Shown: piece after piece, positions 1 through 7,490 of the stretch
How positions within the stretch are numbered: the first letter of the stretch is position 1
Layout of the letters: each line of letters opens with the position of its first letter
From: Cellulomonas sp. Root930
GTDB lineage: Bacteria; Actinomycetota; Actinomycetes; Actinomycetales; Cellulomonadaceae
NCBI GenBank assembly: GCA_001429255.1
Contig: LMJI01000002.1
Location: 421,274-485,273 of the forward strand
DNA length: 64,000 nucleotides
Direction of reading: 5' to 3'
Program-made: the position numbers and the translations under genes
Notes under the pieces: model-generated
The model's input: the letters and a program-made list of their open reading frames with translations, nothing else
What the model was told of the DNA's origin: nothing
The model's database searches: none

Positions 1-993
1 GCGATCCTCGACCTCGATCCCGCCATGGACGGCAGGCCCGCGCTGTACGGCGCCACGCGGTACTCCGACTACCGGTTCCTCAAGAGCCAGATGATCCGGC
101 GCTGGCGGGCGCGGTACCGGGCCGAGCGCAAGCGGGCGGTCCAGCTGGCCGAGCGGCTCGACTCGACGTACGAGAACCTCTCCGACGAGTGGCGCCCGCC
201 CAAGGGATCCCAGACGCACCGGCGTGCCACGCGCGCGCGGGGGCACGTCAAGGCGGCGGACCGGCTGATCCAGCAGCTCGAGGCCGACGCCGTCGAGGTG
301 CCGACGCCGCCGCTGGTGCTCACGTTCCCCGACCTCCCCTCGCTCCCGCCGCAGCCGCAGACGGGGCCGCTCCTGGACCTGCGCGCGCCGCTGGTGACCG
401 GTCGCCTCGACCTCGCCGGGGTGCGCGTCGACGTCCCCGCGTGCGGGCGCCTGCTGGTCACCGGCCCCAACGGCTCCGGCAAGTCGACCCTGCTCGCGGC
501 GCTGGCGGGATCCGTCCGGCTCGACCGCGGCGTGCGCTCGATCGCGCCCGGCGTGCGGCTCGGGGTGCTCGCCCAGGAGGGTCCGACGGAGCACGCCGCG
601 GCCCTCGTCGCCCACCCGCGCGCCGCCGGGGCCGCCGAGCAGCTCTCCGGGTTCGACGCGTACGCGCGCCACGCGTTGACGCTCCTGGGGGCGCAGCTGC
701 TCGACCCCGGTCAGCTGGTCCCGATCGCCGCGCTCGGTCTGCTCACCGAGGAGGACCTCGACCGGCCGCTGCGCGAGCTGTCCGTCGGTCAGCGGCGCCG
801 GTTCGATCTCGCGTGCGCGCTGCTGGCGGCTCCGCACGTGCTCATCCTCGACGAGCCGACGAACCACCTGTCCGTCGGGCTGGTGGACGAGCTCACCGCC
901 GCACTGCGGGCCACGTCGGCCGCGGTGGTCGTCGCCACCCACGACCGCCGGATGCGGGCTGACCTGGCGGACTGGCCGGAGCTCAGCCTGTAG
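1..993 (+). CDS. ABC-F family ATPase, C-terminal part (5' end outside window)
   Basis: The reading frame is open to the first base, so the start lies upstream; only the last 330 or so residues are visible. The visible part has a basic interdomain linker, then one nucleotide-binding domain with Walker A (GPNGSGKST), the signature LSVGQRRR and Walker B followed by the ABC-F-typical DEPTNHLS. There are no membrane segments, as expected for the ABC-F class, which are soluble two-domain ATPases acting on the ribosome (translation factors or antibiotic-protection proteins). Which subgroup it belongs to cannot be decided from half a protein. It converges on the NUDIX-like gene, with only 3 nt between the two stop codons. 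Confidence 0.9.
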   Translation, partial: AILDLDPAMDGRPALYGATRYSDYRFLKSQMIRRWRARYRAERKRAVQLAERLDSTYENLSDEWRPPKGSQTHRRATRARGHVKAADRLIQQLEADAVEVPTPPLVLTFPDLPSLPPQPQTGPLLDLRAPLVTGRLDLAGVRVDVPACGRLLVTGPNGSGKSTLLAALAGSVRLDRGVRSIAPGVRLGVLAQEGPTEHAAALVAHPRAAGAAEQLSGFDAYARHALTLLGAQLLDPGQLVPIAALGLLTEEDLDRPLRELSVGQRRRFDLACALLAAPHVLILDEPTNHLSVGLVDELTAALRATSAAVVVATHDRRMRADLADWPELSL

Positions 994-996
994 GGC

Positions 997-1551
997 TCAC
1001 GGCAGGCGGCCGACGTATCCCATCGCCTGGCGGAGCAGGAGGCCCTGCCCGCCGTTCATCTCGAACTGGATCTGCTGCGCGCACGCCTCCTCGGGCGTCA
1101 TCCACGCGAGGTCGATGGCGTCCTGCTGCGGCCGGCAGTCGCCGAGCACCGGCACCACGTACGCGAGCGACACCGCGTGCTGGCGCGGGTCGTGGTACGG
1201 CGTCACGCCGGGCGTCGGGAAGTACTCGGCGACGGTGAACGGCTGCGGCGACGCGGGGATCTGCGGGAGAGCCACCGGGCCGAGGTCCTTCTCGATGTGC
1301 CGCAGCAGCGCGTCGCGCACCCGCTCGTGGTACATCACGCGACCGCTGATCAGCGCCCGGGACATGACGCCCTCCTGCGTGACCCGCAGCAGCAGGCCGA
1401 CCTGCACGACGTCGCCCGAGTCGTCCACGCGCACCGGGATGGCGTCGATGTAGAGGATCGGCAGCTGCGTGCGGGCACGACCGATCTCCTCGGGGCTGAG
1501 CCAGCCGGCCGGACGTTCGGGGCCGCGGGGGTACTCGGCGGAAGCGGTCAC
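997..1551 (-). CDS. NUDIX-like hydrolase family protein (DUF4916 type)
   Basis: A 184-residue protein with a GTG start. Its overall pattern (PILYIDAIPVRV near the N-terminus, GRVMYHERVRDALLRHIEKD in the middle, TPYHDPRQHAVSLAYVVPV later) matches actinobacterial DUF4916 proteins, which adopt a NUDIX fold. The canonical NUDIX box GX5EX7REUXEEXGU is degenerate: the region around GRVMYHERVRDALLRH keeps the helix but not the REUXEE glutamates, so nucleoside-diphosphate hydrolysis cannot be assumed. No signal peptide or membrane segment is visible. It is divergent from the thioredoxin gene across about 145 nt. Confidence 0.75.
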   Translation of the reverse strand: MTASAEYPRGPERPAGWLSPEEIGRARTQLPILYIDAIPVRVDDSGDVVQVGLLLRVTQEGVMSRALISGRVMYHERVRDALLRHIEKDLGPVALPQIPASPQPFTVAEYFPTPGVTPYHDPRQHAVSLAYVVPVLGDCRPQQDAIDLAWMTPEEACAQQIQFEMNGGQGLLLRQAMGYVGRLP

Positions 1552-1697
1552 TGACCATGTCTACCTCGCCGGGAGCGCCCGCGACGGGCACGCCGCGCGG
1601 ATCCGGGCCTCCCGAGGTGTGCGTCCCACCACCCTCGGGAATAGTCGTGGGTGGTTGCGTGCTCTATCTGGCGGTAACCGAGGACTGGAGGAACGTC

Positions 1698-2069
1698 ATG
1701 GCGACGACTGAGCTGACCGGTAGCACGATCGGCCAGACCATCAAGGACAACGAGATCGTCCTTGTCGACTTCTGGGCAGAGTGGTGCGGGCCGTGCAAGC
1801 GGTTCGGACCCGTCTTCGAGGACTCCTCGGAGAACCACCCGGACGTCGTGCACGCGAAGGTCGACACCGAGGCCGAGCAGGAGCTGGCCGCCGAGCTGCA
1901 GATCTTCTCGATCCCGACCCTGATGGCCTTCCGCGACGGCATCCTGGTGTTCAACCAGGCCGGCGCGCTGCCCGCTCCCGCGCTGGAGCAGGTGGTCGAG
2001 GCCGTGAAGGCGCTGGACATGGACGAGGTGCGCGAGAAGATCGCCGCCGCGGCCACCACGGACGCCTGA
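1698..2069 (+). CDS. trxA: thioredoxin
   Basis: A 123-residue thioredoxin fold with the redox centre WCGPC (Cys30 and Cys33), the buried Asp24 in VDFWAEW and the cis-proline in FSIPTL (Pro73). It reduces protein disulfides in the cytosol, using electrons from thioredoxin reductase (not in this window). The frame is open 47 codons further upstream, but the ATG at 1698 is chosen because GGAGG at about 1687 sits at proper spacing and the protein then has the usual thioredoxin N-terminus. The slightly long C-terminal tail is Ala-rich. It ends at a strong hairpin terminator. The chromosome may hold other thioredoxins, so the symbol is tentative. Confidence 0.92.
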   Translation: MATTELTGSTIGQTIKDNEIVLVDFWAEWCGPCKRFGPVFEDSSENHPDVVHAKVDTEAEQELAAELQIFSIPTLMAFRDGILVFNQAGALPAPALEQVVEAVKALDMDEVREKIAAAATTDA

Positions 2070-2078
2070 CCTGACGTC

Positions 2079-2115
2079 AGAAGGGCCGGCCCCCGGGATG
2101 GGGACCGGCCCTTCT
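2079..2115. terminator. bidirectional terminator between thioredoxin and GH62 genes
   Basis: A perfect 11-bp stem (2079-2089 with 2105-2115) encloses a 15-nt loop. It lies 10 nt after the thioredoxin stop codon and 11 nt after the GH62 stop codon on the other strand, so it can serve both convergent genes. The T-run is short, as is usual at this GC content. Confidence 0.85.
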
Positions 2116-2125
2116 GCGTGCGCGG

Positions 2126-3613
2126 CTACCGCTGGAGGGTCAGCAGACCCGGGCGGTACGGGAGCAGGCCGTAGTCCCCGCCGGAGCTGGGGGAGCGGCC
2201 CTGGTACAGCAGCTGCAGGTTGCAGGGGTCGACGGTCATCGTCTGGTCGTTGCTCGAGCGGATGAGCTCACCGTGGCTGATGTCGTTGGTCCACGTCGCG
2301 CCGCTGTTGGCCTTGCCCGCGAACGGGTTGCCCTCGGTCGCCGCCTGCGGCGTCCACGAGCCGGAGAGGCTGGTGGCGGTGAACGAGCGGAAGTACCGAC
2401 CGTTGGCACCGATCGCCTCGACGATCATCAGGTACTGGTTCTGGCCCTTGACCTTGTACACCTGAGGCGCCTCGAACAGGTTGTTCGTGGAGTCGCTCAT
2501 GATGGTGGTGTACGACGAGCCGAAGCTGCCCGGGAAGTTCCCGATGGGCATGCTCGCGCGGTAGATCTTCCCGTTGTCCCCGGCGAAGAACAGGTACATG
2601 GTCGTGCCGTCGCCGATGACCGTCTGGTCGATGGGACCGGTGCCGGAGCCGCTGATCGACCCCGAGAACAGGGTGCTCGCAGCCGACCAGCCGTTGGCGT
2701 TCGTCGGGTCGCTCGACGTCCGGTACATGAAGGCGGACGGACCCCACTGGTAGGTGAGCACCCAGATGTTCTTCGGGGCGAAGTAGAAGAGCGACGGGGC
2801 CACGGTCGCGGACGACATGGCGTTCTGCGAGGCGGAGCCCATGTCGGACCAGCTGGAGAACAGGCTGAAGTTCATCGAGCCCCACGACGAGCCGAAGTCG
2901 TGGGTAGTCGCGTAGACGAGGTGCCGGCCGTTGTACTCGGCCGTGGTGAAGTCCTTGAGCGAGGCCCAGCCCGACCTCGGCGTGGCGAGCACACCCGTGG
3001 AGCTCCACCGGTAGCTCGACGGGAGGGTGCACGTGCCCGTCGGCGGCGGTGTCGTCGGTGTGGTGCCGCCGAGCCGGACGAGCTGCCACTGCTGGTTGGC
3101 GCCGTTCCAGTCGGAGTACTGGACGACGTTGGCGCCGTCGGCGGTGGAGGCGCCCTGGACCTCGACGGCCTTGCCGCTGTTCCGGCTGATCAGCTGGATG
3201 TAGCCGTCGATGTCCTGGATGCTGAACTGCTGGTTGGTGGAGTTGGCGTCGGTCCACTGGATGAGGGCGGCACCGTCCGCGGTGGACCGGTTGGAGACGT
3301 CGAGGACCTTGCCCGACAGCCGTGACTTGAGCCGGTAGTAGCCGCTGCCCGAGTCGACGAACTGCCACTGCTGCTGGGCGCCGTCGTTGCGGGTCCACTG
3401 GGCGATGCGTGCGCCGTCGTTGGTGGCCAGGTTGTACACGTCCAGGGCCTTGCCGCTGTTGCGGTTGACCAGCACGTAGGACGCGGAGGTGTCGATCGAT
3501 GCGGCGCTCGCGGCCTGTGCGGTGAGCACGGCGACCGTGCCGGTCAGCGCCACGCTCAACGCGACGAGCCACGCCTGCCAGCGATGCCGCGTCTCTCTCG
3601 GGCTTCTTCTCAT
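2126..3613 (-). CDS. secreted alpha-L-arabinofuranosidase, GH62, with N-terminal CBM13
   Basis: A 495-residue secreted enzyme that should remove arabinosyl side chains from arabinoxylan. Order: basic signal peptide with hydrophobic core (about 1-37, AxA cleavage near AQAASA), a ricin-type CBM13 with three QxW-like repeats (about 40-182), a Thr/Pro linker (about 183-193) and the GH62 five-bladed catalytic domain (about 195-495). Acidic residues at expected family positions are Asp221 (KDFT), Asp329 (GPIDQT) and Glu381 (LFEAPQ). The ATG at 3613 is preceded by AAGGAG 8 nt upstream; longer in-frame extensions run back into the xylanase gene and are unlikely. It follows the xylanase gene in the same direction and complements it: the xylanase cuts the backbone, this enzyme debranches it. 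Confidence 0.93.
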   Translation of the reverse strand: MRRSPRETRHRWQAWLVALSVALTGTVAVLTAQAASAASIDTSASYVLVNRNSGKALDVYNLATNDGARIAQWTRNDGAQQQWQFVDSGSGYYRLKSRLSGKVLDVSNRSTADGAALIQWTDANSTNQQFSIQDIDGYIQLISRNSGKAVEVQGASTADGANVVQYSDWNGANQQWQLVRLGGTTPTTPPPTGTCTLPSSYRWSSTGVLATPRSGWASLKDFTTAEYNGRHLVYATTHDFGSSWGSMNFSLFSSWSDMGSASQNAMSSATVAPSLFYFAPKNIWVLTYQWGPSAFMYRTSSDPTNANGWSAASTLFSGSISGSGTGPIDQTVIGDGTTMYLFFAGDNGKIYRASMPIGNFPGSFGSSYTTIMSDSTNNLFEAPQVYKVKGQNQYLMIVEAIGANGRYFRSFTATSLSGSWTPQAATEGNPFAGKANSGATWTNDISHGELIRSSNDQTMTVDPCNLQLLYQGRSPSSGGDYGLLPYRPGLLTLQR

Positions 3614-3640
3614 GCGTCCCACTCCTTCGGGGGTCGTGGA

Positions 3641-3667
3641 GGTGGGGCGCCCGGTCGGCACCCCACC
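3641..3667 (-). terminator. hairpin between xylanase and GH62 genes (possible attenuator)
   Basis: Seven base pairs (3641-3647 with 3661-3667) plus an inner 3-bp extension after one mismatch. It sits in the 71-nt gap between the xylanase stop and the GH62 Shine-Dalgarno. It could terminate xylanase transcripts partially or stabilise their 3' end. There is no U-run. Confidence 0.35.
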
Positions 3668-3684
3668 CCCGCTACGGGTGTCGG

Positions 3685-5172
3685 TCAGCCGACGCGGACG
3701 AGCTGCCACTGCTGGTTGGCGCCGTTCCAGCTGCTGTACTGCACGATGGCGGCGCCGTCGGCCGTCGAGGCCCCCTGCACCTCGAGGGCCTTGCCGCTGT
3801 TGCGGCTGATCAGCGTGGCGTACCCGTTCGAGATCGTGGCCCGCCACTGCTGGTTGGTCCCGTTGTTGTCGGTCCACTGCACGATCGCGCCACCGTCGGC
3901 CGTCGACCTGCCGGAGACGTCCAGGTTCTTGCCGGAGAGCCGGGACCTGATCTCGTAGTAGCCGTCACCGGTGCTGGTGAACTGCCACTGCTGCTGGTTG
4001 CCGTCGTTGCGGGTCCACTGGGTGATCCGGGCACCGTCGGCGGTGGACAGGTTGTACACGTCGAGCGCCTTGCCGCTGTTCCGGTTGACCAGCACGTACC
4101 AGGCGGAGGTGTCGATCGAGGTCGAGCCACCGCCACCGCCACCGCCGCCGCCCGCGTTGAGGGCGTTCAGGACGGAGGTGTAGGCCGCCTTCTTGTTGCC
4201 GGACGAGTCGAAGAGCAGCGGGTTGGCCCCCGTGCGCCACGAGTCGGAGTCGCGCACGCCCCACACGGTGATGCCGGTGCACCGCGACACGGCGAGGCAG
4301 GCGTTGGTCACGGCGGCGTACATGTTCGCCTGGTTCCCGCCCTGCTGGATGTCGAGCTCGGTGAGCTGGACGTCCACGCCGAGGTCGGCGAAGCGCTGCA
4401 GGTTGGCCTGGAAGTCGCCGGGAAGGCTCGTGCCGAGGTGCGCCTGGAAGCCCACGCAGTCGATCGGGACGCCGCGGGACTTGAAGTCGCGGACCATGGT
4501 GTAGACGCCCGTGGACTTCGCGTTGATGCCGTCGGTGTTGTAGTCGTTGTAGCAGAGCTTGGCGCCGGGGTCGGCGGCGCGGGCGGCGCGGAACGCCGCC
4601 TCGATCCAGTCGTTGCCGGTGCGCTGCAGGTTGGAGTCGCGACGGCTGCCGCGACCGTCGTCGGCGAACGCCTCGTTGACCACGTCCCAGGCGTAGATCT
4701 TGCCCTTGTAGTGCGTGGCCACCTGCGTCACGTGGTTGAGCAGCGCGCTGCGCAGGGCGCTGCCGGACATGTTCTGCATCCAGCCCGGCTGCTGCCCGTG
4801 CCACGCCAGGGTGTGGCCGCGCACGCGCTTGCCGTTGCTCAGGGCCCAGTTCAGGATGCGGTCGCCGCTGCCGTAGCTGAACTGGTTCTGGCTCGGCTCG
4901 GTCGCGTCCATCTTCATCTCGTTCTCGGCCGTGATCATGTCGAACTCACGGTTGGCGATCGTCGAGTAGGTCGAGTCGCCGAGCCTCCCTGCGGCGATCG
5001 CGGTGCCGTAGTACCGACCCTTCTCGGCCGCCGACGCGCCGAGCGTCGAGGCCGCCTGCGCCGGGTTCGCCAGCGCGACGAGCGTGGTCAGGATCAGTCC
5101 CGTGGTGGCGACGAGCGCGGTTCCTCGTCGTCCCCATCCGTGGCGGTGCGGCTGTTCGGGCGTCGTGCGCAT
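3685..5172 (-). CDS. secreted endo-1,4-beta-xylanase, GH10, with C-terminal CBM13
   Basis: A 495-residue secreted xylanase resembling Streptomyces XlnA. Order: signal peptide (1 to about 40, ANPAQA cleavage region), GH10 barrel (about 42-340), a nine-glycine linker (341-349) and a three-repeat ricin-type CBM13 (about 353-495). The acid/base is Glu167 in WDVVNEAF and the nucleophile is Glu272 in QLTELDI; the substrate-binding motif RGHTLAWH (118-125) is intact. It cleaves internal beta-1,4 bonds of xylan outside the cell. The ATG at 5172 gives a standard Sec signal peptide. Regulation: a LacI-type palindrome lies at 5260-5273 in the 5' leader, predicting repression relieved by xylo- or cello-oligosaccharides. 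Its CBM is about three-quarters identical to the one in the neighbouring GH62 gene. Confidence 0.95.
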   Translation of the reverse strand: MRTTPEQPHRHGWGRRGTALVATTGLILTTLVALANPAQAASTLGASAAEKGRYYGTAIAAGRLGDSTYSTIANREFDMITAENEMKMDATEPSQNQFSYGSGDRILNWALSNGKRVRGHTLAWHGQQPGWMQNMSGSALRSALLNHVTQVATHYKGKIYAWDVVNEAFADDGRGSRRDSNLQRTGNDWIEAAFRAARAADPGAKLCYNDYNTDGINAKSTGVYTMVRDFKSRGVPIDCVGFQAHLGTSLPGDFQANLQRFADLGVDVQLTELDIQQGGNQANMYAAVTNACLAVSRCTGITVWGVRDSDSWRTGANPLLFDSSGNKKAAYTSVLNALNAGGGGGGGGGSTSIDTSAWYVLVNRNSGKALDVYNLSTADGARITQWTRNDGNQQQWQFTSTGDGYYEIRSRLSGKNLDVSGRSTADGGAIVQWTDNNGTNQQWRATISNGYATLISRNSGKALEVQGASTADGAAIVQYSSWNGANQQWQLVRVG

Positions 5173-5259
5173 GATGACTCGCTCTCTGTCGGGACCAGCA
5201 CGCCGGCATGTCGGCTCGCCTCCGCCGACGTGTCGTCGTCGACACGGAGGAGGCAGTGT

Positions 5260-5273
5260 TGTTAGCGCTCACA
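5260..5273. promoter_or_regulatory. LacI-family operator upstream of the xylanase gene
   Basis: The 14-mer TGTTAGCGCTCACA is a near-perfect palindrome centred on AGCGCT with one mismatched pair. This is the form of CebR/CelR/XylR-type LacI-family operators in Actinobacteria (compare TGGGAGCGCTCCCA of CebR). It lies about 87 nt upstream of the xylanase start and downstream of the candidate promoter, where a bound repressor would block elongation or open-complex escape. No LacI-type regulator gene is in the window. Confidence 0.75.
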
Positions 5274-5315
5274 TCTGCGTGGCAGCCAAGCTCGGAGTTG
5301 AGGTGGTTCGCCGGA

Positions 5316-5344
5316 AAAGTAGCGAGATTTACACCGGTGTACAA
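5316..5344 (-). promoter_or_regulatory. candidate xylanase promoter with internal 12-bp palindrome
   Basis: On the minus strand TTGTAC (5344-5339) and TACTTT (5321-5316) are separated by exactly 17 nt. Each hexamer matches consensus in only three positions, so this is tentative. The spacer overlaps the perfect palindrome TACACCGGTGTA (5330-5341), a possible second regulator site. GGAACGTTTAACC at 5361-5373 just upstream may be another. Confidence 0.35.
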
Positions 5345-5386
5345 CGAGTTCGACGCACGCGGAACGTTTAACCCCAGACACACGGA

Positions 5387-5419
5387 AGCTCCCGGCAGGA
5401 TCGCGTCCTGCCGGGAGCT
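5387..5419 (-). terminator. 14-bp hairpin downstream of tRNA-Leu
   Basis: A perfect 14-bp stem (5387-5400 with 5406-5419) and 5-nt loop lie 18 nt beyond the 3' end of tRNA-Leu in its direction of transcription. No T-run follows, but the stability makes it a likely terminator that also insulates the tRNA from the xylanase promoter region. Confidence 0.7.
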
Positions 5420-5436
5420 GTCCCAGGCCTTCCCTG

Positions 5437-5519
5437 TGCGGGAGACGGGAGTCGAACCCGCACGCCCTCTCGGGCACCAGGACCTAAACCTGGCGTGGCT
5501 GCCGTTTCACCACTCCCGC
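5437..5519 (-). tRNA. tRNA-Leu (anticodon UAG)
   Basis: Read on the minus strand, an 83-nt cloverleaf starts GCGGGAG and ends CTCCCGC plus discriminator A. The anticodon arm is CCAGG-TTTAGGT-CCTGG with anticodon TAG, reading the CUN family codon CUA. The long variable arm is as expected for Leu, and the T-arm has GGGTTCGACTCCC. CCA is not encoded. Confidence 0.95.
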
Positions 5520-5541
5520 GCAGCGGAAGTTTCCCACAGGC

Positions 5542-6009
5542 TCACGCGACCTTGAGGTCCCGGCGCAGCTTGGCGACGTGACCGGTGGCCTTCACGTTGT
5601 ACTGCGCGAGCTCGACGCGGCCCTCGGCGTCGACGACGACGGTCGAGCGGATGACACCCGTGACGGTCTTGCCGTAGTTGAGCTTCTCGCCCCACGCGCC
5701 CCACGCCTCGAGCACGGCGTGCTCCGGGTCGGAGCCCAGCGGGAACGTCAGGTGCTCCTGCTCGACGAACGCCGCCAGCTTGTCGACGGTGTCCGGGGAG
5801 ACGCCGACGACCGCGAAGCCGGCGCCCTGCAGCGACGCGAGCGAGTCGCGGAAGTCGCAGGCCTGCGTCGTGCACCCGGGGGTCATCGCGGCGGGGTAGA
5901 AGTACACGATCACCCGACGACCGCGCAGGTCGGACAGGGTGACGGTGCCACCGTCGGCGGTCGGGAGCGTGAAGTCGGGGGCGAGGTCGCCGACGGCGAG
6001 ACGGGGCAC
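5542..6009 (-). CDS. bcp: Bcp/PrxQ-type thioredoxin-dependent peroxiredoxin
   Basis: A 155-residue peroxiredoxin. The motif MTPGCTTQACDF carries the peroxidatic Cys46 and, five residues later, Cys51, the atypical two-cysteine arrangement of E. coli Bcp. It reduces hydrogen peroxide and alkyl hydroperoxides and is recycled by thioredoxin, a plausible partner being the thioredoxin encoded at 1698. There is no signal peptide, so it acts in the cytosol. It ends just upstream of tRNA-Leu on the same strand and is divergent from the GroES-like gene; the shared 66-nt gap must contain both promoters. Confidence 0.95.
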   Translation of the reverse strand: MPRLAVGDLAPDFTLPTADGGTVTLSDLRGRRVIVYFYPAAMTPGCTTQACDFRDSLASLQGAGFAVVGVSPDTVDKLAAFVEQEHLTFPLGSDPEHAVLEAWGAWGEKLNYGKTVTGVIRSTVVVDAEGRVELAQYNVKATGHVAKLRRDLKVA

Positions 6010-6075
6010 GTGAACTCCTGCACTGCGAGATGGTGGGGTGCGGTCAGCCTACGTCGCACGGGTACCGTCGGACGC

Positions 6076-6393
6076 GTGAGCGACCTCCCGATCCGCATGC
6101 TGAACGACCGTCTGCTCGTCTCGCTGGACGGCGAGGCGGGGGAGCGTCGGTCGTCCGCGGGCATCGTCATCCCCGCCACGGCCGTCGTCGGGAAGCGGCT
6201 GTCGTGGGGCGCTGTCGTCGCCGCCGGCCAGCACGTGCGGCAGGTCGAGGTGGGGGACCGGGTGCTATTCGACCCCGAGGACCGCGCCGAGGTGGAGCTC
6301 GGCGGGGCGACGTACGTGCTGCTGCGGGAGAAGGACGTGCACGCCGTGGCCGAGCCCCGCGGCACCGGCGAGGGAACCGGTCTGTACCTCTGA
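6076..6393 (+). CDS. GroES/Cpn10-like small protein
   Basis: A 105-residue protein from a GTG start. It keeps the Cpn10 pattern: MLNDRLLV at the N-terminus, SSAGIVIPATA where GroES has its mobile loop, WGAVVAAGQ, VGDRVLF and a C-terminal YVLLREKDVHAV resembling the GroES ending. The mobile-loop hydrophobic tripeptide is only loosely kept, and actinobacterial GroES normally sits beside groEL, which is absent here. It is therefore probably a diverged paralogue rather than the housekeeping co-chaperonin. The frame extends upstream over the bcp gene, but that part is antisense shadow. Confidence 0.7.
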   Translation: MSDLPIRMLNDRLLVSLDGEAGERRSSAGIVIPATAVVGKRLSWGAVVAAGQHVRQVEVGDRVLFDPEDRAEVELGGATYVLLREKDVHAVAEPRGTGEGTGLYL

Positions 6394-6470
6394 GCGTTCT
6401 CCGTCTTGCACTGCCTGCACTCTGGTGGTGCCATGAACAGCGGGACACGGTCCCCGAGGAGGTCGACCCC

Positions 6471-6683
6471 ATGACCACGCACGAGCCCACACCAGTCCCC
6501 GTCGACGACGCCGCGGACGTGCAGCCGGTGCGCGACCTGCTCGCCGAGCACGTCCCGCTGGCCCTGATCGTCGACCTGGTGACCCCCGAGGCCACCTCGG
6601 CAGAGATCCTCGAGGCCGAGGGGCTGCCCGACGACGCATGGTGGGAGAAGGACTCGACGGCGTCCGACACGGGAACCGCGTGA
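6471..6683 (+). CDS. small hypothetical protein, 70 aa
   Basis: A 70-residue acidic protein with an ATG start and GAGGAGG 8 nt upstream, which supports real translation. It contains the segment RDLLAEHVPLALIVDLVTP (a possible amphipathic helix) and ends with EAEGLPDDAWWEKD. I do not recognise a named family. It follows the GroES-like gene by 77 nt and precedes tRNA-Lys; co-transcription with the GroES-like gene is possible. Confidence 0.65.
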   Translation: MTTHEPTPVPVDDAADVQPVRDLLAEHVPLALIVDLVTPEATSAEILEAEGLPDDAWWEKDSTASDTGTA

Positions 6684-6708
6684 CGGTCGTCACGACGGTC
6701 GATGTCGA

Positions 6709-6739
6709 TTGGCAGATCGGGCGGTCGGCCTGCTAGCGT
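6709..6739 (+). promoter_or_regulatory. candidate tRNA-Lys promoter
   Basis: TTGGCA (6709-6714), a 19-nt spacer, then an extended -10 TGC-TAGCGT (6731-6739). Transcription would start about 4 nt before the tRNA, as expected for a stable RNA gene. Confidence 0.55.
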
Positions 6740-6749
6740 TCTCAACCGC

Positions 6750-6822
<73 letters not shown>

Positions 6823-6828
6823 CCGGAG

Positions 6829-6869
6829 AAAGGCCCCTGATCAGCGGAAACGCTGATCAGGGGCCTTTT
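6829..6869. terminator. strong terminator after tRNA-Lys
   Basis: A perfect 18-bp stem (6829-6846 with 6851-6868), GAAA tetraloop and terminal TTTT. It terminates tRNA-Lys; since it reads AAAAGG...CCTTTT on both strands, it also serves the convergent DinB gene. Confidence 0.95.
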
Positions 6870-6876
6870 CGCTTGC

Positions 6877-7362
6877 CTACTCGCCGACCGACCCGTCGAT
6901 CGCCTCCCGGATCAGGTCCGCGTGCCCGTTGTGGCGCGCGTACTCCTGCAGCAGCTTGACCACGTACCAGCGGACGGTGCGCCTCCCGGCAGGGTCGCCG
7001 AGGTCCGCATGCGCCGCCAGCAGGACGTCCGCCTCGGCCCGGACCTCGTGCCAGCGCGCCACCGAGTCGCCCGCCATCGTCGCGTCCAGACCGAGGATGT
7101 CGCCGTCTGGGTGCTCGTCCGTGCAGTACAGGAGCCCGGTGTCGACGCCGCTGAGCGCGCGGACCAGGTAGTGATCCTCCATCTCCGTCAGGTGCCGCAC
7201 GAGGCCGAGCAGGGTGAGGTCGGACGGCGGCGTCGACGTGATCACCAGCTGCGCGTCCGAGAGGTCCGCGCACTTGGCGGCGAGCGCGTCGCGGTGGAAG
7301 GCGAGCCAGCCGAGCAGCACGCCGCGTTCGTCGGTGGCCTCGGGTTCCGGTGCACGATGCAT
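6877..7362 (-). CDS. DinB family (DUF664-type) protein
   Basis: A 161-residue four-helix-bundle protein. The metal-ligand histidines of the DinB/YfiT superfamily are visible: one in LVRHLTEMEDHYLVRAL and two near the C-terminus in EYARHNGHADLIREAIDG. The DUF664 branch is common in Actinobacteria and is thought to include thiol-dependent S-transferases, possibly mycothiol-dependent; the substrate here is unknown. The ATG at 7362 (MHRAPEPEATDERG) is preferred over an in-frame start 36 codons upstream whose extra residues look non-conserved. It lies divergent from the oxidoreductase at 7491. Confidence 0.85.
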   Translation of the reverse strand: MHRAPEPEATDERGVLLGWLAFHRDALAAKCADLSDAQLVITSTPPSDLTLLGLVRHLTEMEDHYLVRALSGVDTGLLYCTDEHPDGDILGLDATMAGDSVARWHEVRAEADVLLAAHADLGDPAGRRTVRWYVVKLLQEYARHNGHADLIREAIDGSVGE

Positions 7363-7490
7363 GAGCGCATCGTCCCGCCCGGGCAGCCCACGGGCCACCC
7401 CGCGCTGCGTAGCCCCGTCGAGCGCGCCACGATAGGCCGAGGTCCCCGGCGGTCGGTGCCGGGTGGCCATGCTGACGGACGGAGCCGGAG

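Noticed and set aside
4129..4158. Glycine-codon repeat in the xylanase gene as a microsatellite or recombination repeat
   Set aside because: It encodes the expected flexible nine-glycine linker between catalytic domain and CBM and is too short to be notable.
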